Shown one piece after another: positions 43,901 to 57,200 of a stretch of 64,000 bases of DNA. Location of the stretch: the NCBI RefSeq assembly GCF_027942865.1, contig NC_134515.1, positions 18,498,227 through 18,562,226 of the forward strand, in the 5' to 3' direction. This stretch comes from Odontesthes bonariensis (taxonomy: Eukaryota > Chordata > Actinopteri > Atheriniformes > Atherinopsidae). How positions within the stretch are numbered: position 1 is the stretch's first letter; every line of letters begins with the position of its first letter. The position numbers and the translations under genes are program-made. The notes beneath the pieces were generated by a model that had not been told where the DNA came from, searched no databases, and saw only the letters and a program-made list of their open reading frames with translations.

Positions 43901-46900
43901 TTTGGGCTCGTTACTACAGACGGAGATTATTTCAAAGGGTGTCCTCATCCACTTGCCTGGAAGGAGATCGGTTTTAATTAAAACTCTGGTGTGGATGTAG
44001 CCTAAGACGGATCAGATTTGAGCCAGATCATTCCACAGTGGCTCAAGCAGTTTCTCACTTCCATTTGTGTAATTTCTAAATAGGGAAATTATAGTTAAAC
44101 TGATCAAATCTGATGGGTATGCATAGTGCCCACAAGTTCCCAGTCAGATCCACCACTCACCACCCAAATAAAACCAAAACCAAAAAAAAAAAAAAAAAAA
44201 AACCAAGGCGGTGAAGGTTGTGGCCAAAATGCTGAAGTCAGTGATTCAAGATGGTTGTCAACAAATCCATGATTGACATCACGGTTGCTAAGTCCGTCAT
44301 ATTCTGTTTTTCCTGCTGACTGCTGGGGGGGGGGGTGTTTTGCATTTTACTGTCAAATTATGGGACATAACCGCAATAAGAAACAAATACATCTTCAAAG
44401 GCAAATTAGTTAGATTTATTTTTAGTTTTTATTCATGAAAATCTTAACGGTATCTTTTTTTCCAAGGCACATCAGCCAATGATATTACTGATACGAGTGC
44501 GTGTGCAGGTGTTTCAGGAGCTGTTGAACATGTTTTCTGTTTCTGTGTTGGCTGACCTGCAAAAAAAAACAAAACCCTGCAACAGTCATTCTGGTTTTGG
44601 AATTTTTTTTTTTTTTTTGCTTGGAATCAGAAAAGGTTATATGCCTTTAATGCTACCTGACCTTATCATACAGATTTGTAACTAATCGTGGGTATTATAA
44701 GTGAGATTAATGTCACCATATCCGTCTTAAAAAGACAAACAATTTGACAGTGATGTTTACACAGTTGTAACCAGCCATGTGTGTCCCTTTAGCTTACATG
44801 GGTGTATTGGGCAAATTAGTCATGTGACTTTTTTTGTAGTTCATTTTCATATGTTTGCATCCCTGTGATTGTCAGTCATTTTCATTTGCTGGATTGTTTT
44901 ATGCATAACATTTTCAGACATGTTCCAAGAACTGCATTACATTGCAGCCTACATCTGCTATGGTGTGAATGGACAAATACCACCAGATGTTTAGCTTTGT
45001 CCATATGGGCCAGCGCTGTTTTCTCATTATTAAGTACATTTTCTTCATTTAAATGATTTATTGATGATCCTTTGCGTCAGACTTGATTTGAAATTATCTT
45101 TCACGGACTATAAACTTGCTTACTGGTGAAGTTTTCGACTGAATCGCCCCCACTTTTTGTCAGCAAAACACAGTAATGTGGTTACAAAGGTGAGCTGTTT
45201 TGAAGACTCTTCCTGGTTGTCAAGTTGCGGTGCTCATGAGATGTACGAGATTTGAGAGTTGGTCACCAAAGAGGAGCATTTTTTTCCTCGAAGCACCTCA
45301 ATTCACATTATTCTGGATCAGGTTCATGTATTCAGTGTTTTTCTGACCACTTAGCTTGTGAGTGTGATGTCTTTTAGATTGCCGCTCTGAAGCATTTAAT
45401 AGGTCTCTTATCAACCCGCCGTGTTAACCTGATATTTCTGCGTTTGCTGTATTTCACTTTCGTGGATGTATGCGCTTTACTGTTCCCTTATGACTGGATG
45501 CGGGCCTCATGTCACCACCTTATTGGTCATCTTTTATCGAGTCCATAACAAGCCTACATCTGAACCAAGTGGAAATGCCTGTTCCTGCGTTGCTCGGATA
45601 AGAAGACAGGCTTGCCAAATGGTCAATTTAAAAACAACTCGACCACAGGGGCACAATGAGGACCATTCAGCTGGTCCCAGCCACAGTGGCCAGGAGCTCT
45701 GCTGCCATTTAGGCCATTTAGCTGAACCCAGTCTTTGTGTTCGCGTTGGAATGAGCTGCCTCCATATGAAGGGAAGGGAGGGGCTGGTGACTGGTCATAC
45801 TTGAGAGGATGACGTCTCATGTGTACTTCTGCAAGGAGTGGTTTCCCCTGCCATTTATGGTGGTTAGGGGTAAAAGGTTGCCCGACTCTTCCCTGTAAGC
45901 AACCACCTGGTTGATATCCCAAATCGTTGGGCAAGTTTGTTGTGAGAAATTCATCATGCTGACTCAAGAAAAATGATGCCCGTTGAATTAGGAGTTGGTG
46001 GTGAAGGCTATACTGGTGTTTTTGACATCATAATACTTCTTGAAATGATTGGGACTGCCTGCCAGTGTGCATCAGTTGTTGTTTTTTGTTTTAATCATTT
46101 AATTTTTAGCTCAGTAGTATTACTCTTATGTGTAGAGTTCTCATACTTGCTTGGCCATTTGTATGTGGAGTTGCTGTGTGTTTTGTGGGGGACCGACAGT
46201 CCTCATGACTTTCAGGTTGCTTCTTTTCTAGGACACTTACTCAGATGCCCTAGAAGTAGGCTTTGTGCATATGCATATTAAGGCTAAGGGACTTCAGCGG
46301 AGCGTGATGGTGCTAATGTGGACCCAAACGAATCCTGATGGATCCCAGAGGATGAAAGGGAATTTATGCTTTGTGTGACATCAATTTGTCATCGTCCTCA
46401 CCAGTCCACGAGGGTTCCACCTGGTCCTTCTGCAACCAACACTGTACAGCACAGAGATTTGTGAGTCCGCTGCCTGAGCTCGCCCACTACGCACATGCCT
46501 GGATGGATCTCTGTTCAGAAAAACAACAAAAAACAAAGACAAGCAGCGGAGGAGCATTGCGGACGCTTGTGTTAAGGGAGATATTATGCAGAAAAATTTG
46601 ATCTATGCGTACTGTAGACTGATCACATACCCATGCATGGGAAGCATTGGCACAGATGACCCAAAAGATGTTATATGCTGGACCCTGTGCCAGCTGAGTC
46701 CCCACCGGTTTGTGCACTTGGACGCGGAGACGATTAATTCCTCATGAGCCACCCCATCAGGAAGGAGTTTTGTAAAAACATATCTTGTCCGTATTATTTA
46801 TGGGTTGGACACACAGAAAGCAGCTTTGTTTGACTAAGTGCTTATTTTGAGACGGATTACAGACACGTGATGGACACTTCCTCTAACTGCATGACAAGCA

Positions 46901-49900
46901 GCCGTCTTGTTTGTCTTTTTTTTTGTCTGGCACAAAAAGAAGAACATGGGCCTCTGATTGTGAAATGAGTCCTTTTACCCAGATTAAGATACTTTCTCAA
47001 CTTTTGACTCTTGCAGGTACATCACTGCCCGATTCTCCTGAAAATAGTGGTGGGAGCTGAATTAAGATGGATGTTATTACAATTACCGCAGCGTTGTCTT
47101 TTTGATATAGTGAAAACCTTTACATTTTGTGCGTTTTGCCTCAAGAATATGCTATGAATATGTTTTTGCTGTTCTTGTATAGTTTAATGTGTAGAGAGAC
47201 AAAGTGGGAAGGAAGAGACAGAGACGGCTAAGTAAGCATATGATAATAAATATGAAGCAAGGTTGCAGACCACTAGACAACATCCTCTGACTATTTATAA
47301 AAGTGTATGAGGCCGTTAAACCCCATCGAGTTATTTTCCTGTTCTTATAGAACACACTATATAAATTTATTTTTAAGAAATGCACGTTTTTGGACGTCAC
47401 TGATTGTCTCGAGGCAGATTCTGTTCAAACTAAAATCGCTTTTTGTTTACACTTGGCACATATGAACCATGGTGATGACGGTTTTGTAGCTATGTGATTA
47501 TTTATAGGGATTGCTTTGCAAAAAAATGAACAGAAATAGATACATTTAATTTATTTCTCTCCACATTAGAAAGAGCCTTTAATGTTTAGAGTTATTTTCG
47601 TTTCCATAGATTTTGGTAGGCATCGAAGGAGTGTGTGCTTCTGTTGGGTTTTGTATTTTCTCATACGCTTTCGGTAGGTCGGAATCCAAAAAGGGCAAAC
47701 CGGCTTCCTTTAAGCCTCAGAGCCAGGGCCTCAGGGCTGGCAGATGGCTGGATATTCTTGGTTTAAAGTCCTTTGTTTTGTGTATTTGTGTGTATACAGT
47801 ATATTTGCGCATGCAAGTGTGTGTATATCTGACATGAAACTGTTTCTGTGAATAGTTAATGATGGCTGCAGTCCCTCTTCCTCCTCCAGCCTCATAGTTG
47901 GCTGAATTATTCACATGCTCTCATTAAATACCAGAACACCCTCACAAAGTGGTGTGGGTGGGCGTGTTGGTTGTGTGGCTGGAGAGCGTGACTTCTTTAT
48001 GTTCTCCAGGTACAAGTTGAGGCATGCGAAAAAGACCCAACTGTACATCTTTGAACATTTGCCAGCAGCTGTGTGGAGGTCCCACTCAATATTTTCAGAC
48101 ATGCACAGTTTCTGATGTGTGAAAGCTCATCGTTATAGTTGAAGATACTAAAGTTGTAGATGGTGCTCACGTGTGATGTCAGTGTGGCTGAATTCAACAA
48201 ATAAGGAGAAAGTGTAATGTTGCTCAAGTTGAATAAAATAAACTCAAATGTAGAACATCAGAAATAGTCATTTTGAGACTTTTGATGTATTGAAGGTCCA
48301 CTAGCAGACGATGTATGGTCATATCAAACTTCTACCAAGCCCCAGCTTCAGGATTCAGTTGTTACTTGGCAGTGAGAATCTTAAGAGGACACATGGAAGC
48401 CATGAAAAAGCAGGACAGTGTGTGCAGAATGCCATTAAAGACGTGAGTTTAATTACTTGTGTGTGAAAGAATTCGCTCTTCTCACGTGTCCTTGAGCAGG
48501 CCTGGCGGTTGTCAATATGAATAAAGTTTCACCTCAATGTGATATCGAACCGACACGTGTCTCAAGGCGGTGTTTATAAAAAAGAGAAAAAAAAAAGACA
48601 TGTTTACCGTCTGTGCATGCTGTGCCCTGTGCTGTTGTAGATCTGTGAGTCACTGAATTTAGGTGTGTCCTCTTCTCCCGGGCACATCCATCCACCACAG
48701 AGTGAGAGAACCTGTTTTAGCCTCTGTTTTGAGGGCAAACTGTGACTCATCGTAGGGCAAGAATGAATTAAGCTATGATATCAGACCCTCTCTTGTAGTC
48801 AGCAGCACCCACGTTCATTCATCATTTAACCAACACGTTATCTCAACATGAGCTGCAGGTGAGGGTGCGACACCTCTCGGACATTGCACCGACCGCTTAC
48901 TCAGTCATTTGATAACGGACTAATATCTTGTTGGGTAAAATGCAAGATGAGGGATTCAGTGCTTTTTGAAGTTTGTGGGACTTTTTTTTTTTTTTTTTTT
49001 TTTTTTCAGGACCCCTCTAATCTATCGTTACTTTATATCCACTATCCAGGGGGCCACGTGACTATGCTAATACTCAAGAATGCTCTTGTGAACATAAATA
49101 GACCTAGCTGGCAAGACCAATTTGCTTTCATGCCTGAGGAAGAGAAAACAAGCATCTCTTTGACACAAAACTCCACCGTTATTGCAGTGGAGGCCACCCT
49201 CTCAAAGTTTTCAGGAGCCAGTCTAAGGTGTGTGTGTCTGTGTGTGTGTTCTCATTTAAAAGCTAATTCCTGGCTACTATACAGTGCTTAGTAGCAAACA
49301 CATTTTCGACCCACCAATTGGCTTCAACTGACTAACTGGCTGGTTGGCTGCTACATGTGGGTCACTGGAACACTTAAGGGCTGTGCTATACCCCAGCCTG
49401 CTTTGAGGTACCCCTCTTAAACCAATCAACCTGTTGTCAGACCCCCTGATTATCTTTTTCTAGGTGTACTATTTGTAAAAGCATCAGACCAGTGAGTATT
49501 TTGACTTGATTTTTCTTCTTGACAAGCAGCTTTTGACATTTCTTCCTGTCAGTATTCTACAGAAATCTGTATAAGTTCTATTCTAGCCTGTCAGCGTTGC
49601 ATTTTGGTCACCTGACCCGACGATAAAGGTTCCTCAGACACTATTTGCAGTCACATTTTACACTCGGTTAAATGAAATCGCCTGACTGCAATGCATCCAA
49701 AAGAGTGCTGATAACGTTTCACGTTTTAGTCTTTTGCAACGTTTGCACTGTAATCCGCGATACTGTAGCCAGTACATTATGCAGGCCGATGCCAGTGGCA
49801 GAGTATCATGTCTTGGTTGGGTGAACAAAGTGACAAACAAATCCTCAGCATAGTGGAAAATCACTAATGTAATTTTGCAGGTTAGTTAGCTTGTTAGCGT

Positions 49901-52900
49901 CCCTGAGATGGCAGGTTTAGTGGTTGATTAACTTGTCTGTAAAATTGAATTTTGCTGTCCGGATTTAGGGGGAAATCTACTGTTTGGAGACAAAAGGGGA
50001 AAATTGTGATTAATCTGTAAATATTTTTTTCTTTTCTTCTTGTATTACAAGCAGAGCAGTTTTTTTTCCCAATAAAAATGTGAAGGTTTTTCTCCAAAAT
50101 GAATATTGACCGCTAAAAGCTGCCAAGAATTGTCATGAACTCAAGACAGATGTTTGTCCAGAGTTCTGGTCATACACCTTCTTGTTTGTTGTAAAGGCTG
50201 TCATACACGGTCTCCACCACATTGACCCCGCCCCCCCCGGCCTCTTCAGCTGGTCATCCACAGCTGATCGCTGAAACCTTTTAAGTGGGTGTGAGGAACA
50301 TGAGGTATTTTCTCAGCAGCCAGAAAGTTTCTATATATGAAAACTGAGGCCTGCGTCACAGGAAGGGCTGATGGGGAAACCAGAGATCAGGGGTAAAACG
50401 GTCCTGCTGTAAATGTACAATGAAATTTTCCGAAAGGTCAACCGCTCTCTCTGTCTCCCGCTCATGGGGCCATTTTCTTTTCTTTTATGTTGGACCTGTG
50501 CTGTGTTTGAATAGTTGCCCTCCTAATTCTTGTGCAGAGCCAAAGGGTTATCAAAATTTCCCAGTGAGTAGAGTAGAAGTCCTCAGGAAACCCCTTGAAC
50601 GATCCGATGTGTATCTCCCTCCCCAGGCCTCCCAGAACACATTGTACTTGTACTTGAGCTTGGCTTGTAGTCATGGACCCCTTTAATTCAACTCCCCAGA
50701 GAAGGAGGCTAAACAAAGGCCTTGAGAACACATTGAATGGGAGTGGCTTCACAACTGTCTATAGTGTCGGTCTATGACAAGTCAATGTATTATGTGTTCA
50801 TTGCATCGAGTGGGTTAATATTTGGAGTTAATATGGGCTGATATTTTGATTCCCTTGGTAGAGTTACTTGCAGATCTGGCCTTAGTCATTTCCTGGAGAC
50901 GGGCTAAAACTGGTTGTGTGCCTGTAAACATTATGCTTGTTGTTATGAACATACCATAAAAGCTTTTTTTTAACTACATTTTGTGATGTTAGTGCTGAGT
51001 GTTTCTGGAAATATATCCAACATATCAGAGCGAGTAGTTTCGCCATATTAACACAGCCTTTTTTTTTTTTTTTTACACTCTTGAAATCAGTCGGAAGGCT
51101 AAGCTCTGAGGGAGGTTTGTGCCCCCTCTGAAATACTCCCACATGCAATGACGGCACACTGACAGTTGTCTGGTTATTATTAAAATCACTTGGCTGGGAT
51201 TGTGGTGAAACAGTCATCGGAGTTATGATGACAAGAATGTCTAATAAAACTTTTTTTCTTTGGACTTCGCCTGGGAAAAATACAAATTCAAGAGCTCACG
51301 TTTCCTTCTCTCTGACAGAATGTGCCTGGCCCCCCCTTCCTGTTCGTTAGTCCATACAGCCTTGTGTGGGCTGGCCAATAACAACCACTGATGCAACAGG
51401 TTGAGATGATTTGATGTACAGCCGTGAAGGCATGTCTGCCTGTTGTTTCTGTTCAAAACTTTGATCGAACTCGGCAGCCCATGTTGCAGCGTCATTTCTC
51501 AGGGGACAGTTCCACCATGACTTAACACCACAAACCGAAACGAAGGAAGAAAGAGCTGCTGAATTGCCAAAGAAGAATAGCTAAACAACCCAGATGCCTT
51601 ACTCCGACTCACATTTCCAGACATATCTACCCAACTTATGTACTCTGTACTTCTGCACAGCTTCATAACAAACTCCAAAATTGCCATTTCTGATGTCAGA
51701 CAAAGTTTGCTTCAACACTGAAAGATTATTTCTACTTTTTCTAATGCCAACTTAATTCACAAATGCCAGAAGTCGGCCAGACTCTAAATCATTTTAGACA
51801 TTTTCTAACACGGTAAACTGCTGTTTTCAAAAATCTTTTCAAGCTTTTAGACGCGCTTTTCTACCACTTTGCATTCCTCCTTTACACGTTTCCCTGCTGT
51901 TGCATCCCTTTTGAACGACTCACAGAGTGAAAGTCATCATTTACAGTTGCAGTGAAAGGTTCCCATCCTGATGACAGGCTGTTTAATGATTGTGAGTGGT
52001 GGGTGGCGTGAGGTCAGGACCATGAGCTGTCTAGAGAGTGGAATGTAGGCAGTGAGATCTGCGGTGTCAGCGTTAGGCCCAACACCCCAAGAGGGTGTTT
52101 TTCAAAGGCTGCTCATAGTTTATTACGAGTGTGCCATATTTATTTAGTCAACTGCCAGGCTGTCATTAGTCTTTCTACATTAATTTTCCCTTTTTACTCG
52201 TGAGCAACTAAGCACTATGAGGGAGCATCATTTGTACATATGTCCCCCAGAGAGAGATGCAACGATCAGAATATATTGCTAAAGTTCCACTAAATTTTCT
52301 TGGATACTCACTGACCACCCAAGTGTTTCTGGAAAGCAGAACACACTTATGACCCTTCACTTGATGTACGGGGCTAAGGCAACCTTAGGTCAGGTCCGCC
52401 TCCACACTTCTGACCGCTGTATCTCTGTCACAACACTACTGCACGGAAACCCGAGACCCCTCACTCACTTGCACTAGTCGATGCAATCTGGTTACCTGGC
52501 AAAGCTAAAATACTCGTCTGTCATACAGTTGGGATGCTGGGAGCCTTAAAGGAGCTCGTTCTCTTTTGGCGTGCTGACCTGATTACTTTCCTCAAGGTTA
52601 GCCTACATCAGTGATACTCACTATTTTTTTTATTTTTTATTTTTTTTTTTACAAGAGCCACATTGGCAGAGCAAAATCAAGGGTAGAGCCACTTTTACGA
52701 CAACATACTAAGTTCCCTTATGCAAATATGCATTTCTACATATAAAACATCCCACAAAAAAAGAAACAACACAGCCAAAACATTTTCAATTAAGACCATA
52801 TTTACCTTAATAATGGGATGAGCAGAAGCTGGCGTGCATGTCCTTGACTTTCTTCATGTTGTATTTGTAGTTTGTTGTTGTAATCATAGTGAGACATTCA

Positions 52901-54163
52901 AGATAGGCATAGTTTTTGTGCTGGTTTTTGCCTTTTTTTAAATTAAAAACCGATCCATTGTGCCTGCATCTCGCAGTACACCCGACGTTTGCCTGCTTGC
53001 CCCCTCTCTGGCGTCTTCATGCTGATTTTCGTTTGGTTTTTGTGCTGGTTTTTGCCCTTTTTTAATTAAAAACCGATCCATTGTGCCTGCATCTCGCGCT
53101 GGCTAAAGGAGCTAGCATGCTCTGCGGTGAAGTGTGACGGTGGTTTAAGCGGGCTGCGTTGCCAGGTTTAACAATGCCCCCTTTTTGGAAACACCATTAA
53201 GCCTTAATTAATACTTAATAAAAATACTTAATACTACAAAAACGCAAACTTAATAAAAATACTTAATACTGTGCAGTATTCGCTGTATGTTATTTGAAAA
53301 AATGTATTGTTATTGTTACCACATTGTTATAAGCTACAATGCGAGTGTGAGCCACCAATTAAAGCTTGAGGAGCTGAATGTGGCTCGCGAGCCGCGCAAT
53401 GAGTATCTCTGGCCTACATGAAACAGAAGAGGAAGTGACAAAAGTTCTCACATTGCTTGTTTTGTATCACAGGGCGATGTTTTGACTTGTGGCCCGTTTT
53501 GCTTAAAGTGTGACGGAGAGTCACTCTGAAAGCTGGTGTTTGGGCAGCATTCATTTATCTGTTGACAGATGTGTCTTTGTACCTGTGACATGTCAACAAT
53601 CTCTGCTGTGAAAAAAGCTGATTTAGACACAGGTAAAACGTAACATGAGTAGATGTCTGTGTTGAGAATTAGAGACAACTTGGTTTCAGGTTGAAAACGT
53701 TTCCAAAGCGCAAAGCCGGATCCAGTTTGCCTTTCGTCAGTCGTTTCAGCTCAAAGCTCACCTTAAAATCACCTCTGTTTGACCCGACTTAACTAATGAG
53801 ATGCAACATGTTAATAAAGGAGCTTTTTTTTTCTTTTTCTTTAAAAAAAAAAAAGAATAATATTTCACTTTGTTTTCACAGTGCAGTTAAAGATGAACGG
53901 AAAATGAAAGAGAACGGGCAAATGGCACTCAGCAGAGGCTCAGCTGCCTGGGAGTCAAACCACTGACCTTACTGCTGACGGCATTTTAGCTCATGTGGTC
54001 TCGCTCGCAAAGACAGATCCATCTTCACAGTGATGTGTCTGTGATAAAGAACGGTCTGGCCGATATCCTGTAGCATTCTTGTAAAGGGGGGTGGGCGTGA
54101 AAAACCTTAGCTTCTTTAAAGTCCCCTTTATAAAGTTGTGAATATTATATACATACATATTTA

Positions 54164-54202
<39 letters not shown>

Positions 54203-57200
54203 TTATGACTTATATATTGACTTTTTTTTTTTTATACATTGTAAAATGCAGGAAGCGGAAAAGGAGAGGAGAATCGAGCTTGAAACGAGCAGCCAGTCAG
54301 CAGGTTTAGACCGGTAGTCTTCCAATAAGTCAGACGTGTGTGAGCCATAACCACCTGGTCATCAGTTTACACTGGAGTTTTCTACTTTCAGGAGTCATTC
54401 CAGCTGTTAGTCACTGAGGAAAGCCAGGAGCACATCCTTTACCTGGGAAAATGGTAATAGATCAGCAAAAATGGGGGAACCAACTCGTGGCTCCAGCTTC
54501 ATTCTTCATGTACGGACATGTTTCTGCAATGAAACATTTCAAATGCAGACACATTCGTCTCTGAACTCATGAAAGACTCTGGTTTAACAAATAACATTGG
54601 TGATGCTATTGTCCCATTGTTTCAGTGTGCCATTTCATTGAGTCTCTATGACTAATTTGACAAGTGAGTGTGTTTGCTTGCAAGTGTTTTTTTTTTTTTT
54701 TTTTTTTTTAATCAATGCTAAAATTGGACTGATAGGACAGATTACCTTACAGCTAGGTAATCTGACCAGAAATCATTGTCTCAAATGGTCTCGCTTATCC
54801 GTCCAATTAAGAGCAGAAACTTGTCAGCTCATCACTTACTTACAGTAGACCTAGCGTTACTTCCCTGACATCAAATCTCTGCGCTTGCTCGCCAGTCTTA
54901 TCACTTTAACGGTAAGGTAATGCACTTTGAATTTATCTAGAAAATGGCCTGCTACTGGGAAACTTGAATAACTCGCCTGTTAATTGTTTCAAGATGAACA
55001 GAGTGACCCAGATAAGCGTGTGGATATAGCAACCAATGTGAGTCAAGAGTACGAAATTCAAGTGAGTTATAAAGTGAGTTTGGAATCAGTGATGCAGCTT
55101 TGACTCATGGAGTGAAGAAGTGTACAGAAAGTGTGCTTTTTTTTTTGTTTTGTTTTGTTTTTTTTTGTTGGTCAAGGCAAAGTGAGCTTTCAGGGTTGTG
55201 TCAGTCCCCCGCTAAAAAAACCCCATCACCGTTGTCACACAGTGGGCTCAAAATGTCCCGCATGATAGAAGTAATGGAGGAAGTGGTGCAATAGTCCCTC
55301 TGCTCTCAAACAGAGGGAAAGTGCTGTCAAGGCTTGGAAGGAACATTATTTTATTACTTTGGCAAAGCCTTTCAGGATGCTGTCAGTCCAGTCTTATCAT
55401 ACCTCAGCAACACAGAAAGAGTGTTATTCATACTTCTTAATGGAGTTGATTATAATTAAAGGGGACCAATACAATCGAGCTGAAGAATTCTTGTCCCATA
55501 CCGGAAGGTCTGATTTTAAGGAGTGATTAGGTGGTTGACTCGGGCAGCATGCTGATATGTGTATGGGTGTGTTTCCTTAGATTTCTTGGGCATTGTCGTT
55601 GCGGTAGTGATTGCCTCACATTGGTGCTTCTATCTCACTGGTGTTGATGTGCATGCATATTCCCCTTTCTGGAGCTTAGTCATCTGTGTTTCAGAAGTTT
55701 CCTACCTCAGTTGTGTGCCAGCAGAGCCCTTTAAGATGGTTTAACTTCTAGTTTGTACACGACTGACATCCCTTGTTATATTCTTCATGCTGGGCTGTAC
55801 AAGATTGTCGTTTTTGATTATCTACAGCCTATAGATTATCAATAGATAATCTAGAGATTATCTACTATCAATATCTATAAACCGTATATGGTCAAACGAA
55901 AGTCCTAAAGATTCCTAAGCTATAAAACCCAGACATCTGAGTCAAATTTTTATTCTCTTTAAAAGTTGGGGATTTTGGGGACTAGTAATAAACTCTGTCA
56001 CCTGATTGCATAATTTTGCTGTACAACAACAACAAAAAAAGACCTGGCAAGATAATTAACTAATTGAGTGGTGGTGATATCCATCCTTTTCTCCTTAGAG
56101 CCCATCATTATGTGACAACAAAAGCTTTCTCATATCAATATATGTCACAGTATCTACGTATGTAAGCTTGTCTTGTTGAATTTCATGACCTACTTTATCA
56201 GTTATATAAGTACTTCTATGGAATATTTGGGCTTTCGCTGTTTTGAGAGGAGTTGATTCCACTCTAAGAGCATTTTAGAGCATGTTTGTTTGTGGTGCCC
56301 TTTAATATTGTGTATTTTGTCCACTCATGTGACATGACAGATATCCTTAATATGAAGTGCACATTGTTTAACTTTTACATAGTAAACTGGCCAATGGATG
56401 CACAATATCTGTACGTCACTCTTAAGTATGTTCAGGAAAATCTTACAGGAGATCACTGTGATGCACGCCAATTAATTGTGTTTTTGCCTACCAAGCTCAG
56501 TTATCATTAGACGAGGCCGCATACTGTCACGACCTGCTCGTTCCACCCTTCAAGAGAGTAAATACAAACCAAGTCCAGTCCCAGATGGAGAGCCCGCCAT
56601 GAGAGATTACACTCCCCCCGGCAGATTTCTTCCGCCGTCCAGAGATCACTTCATCTTCTCTGTCTGACTGAAACCCTCCCCCCACGTGGACTTGTTGGTT
56701 CCCAAAGAAATTGTTGGCCCGGCTTTGGAATGGAAAACATCAGTTCCGGTGGTGGGAGGTCTTTTTAACAAATTATTTTAATGACCACCAAGATATGGAC
56801 AAAATGCGCCGTGAGTGAGAGATGATGGGTGCAGTCGGTGGGAGACCTAGAAAAGGCTTTAAAAAAAGATTCAGATATTCTAAAATCTACTTGAAACATT
56901 CTGTGTTTATAGGTTGGAATTTTTGGCATTGATTTGGGAAAGTTTAAACGATTTGCCAGCTATGAAAAGAAGCCGAAAGCTACAAGGCTCAAAACATTTA
57001 TTTATTTATTTTTAATATCTCAGGACCACAAGTGAATTATCTCTTTATCTCAAGATAACGGCGCACACTTAGTAGCAATTTTGGGTTTTATCCCATTGTC
57101 TCTAGAGGACAAGGATGGTTTTGTTGTGATAATGGATAAACGTGTGTCATCATATCGAGATAACTGGGTTTTGTTTTCTCGGGGTAACGGCTAATATAAT

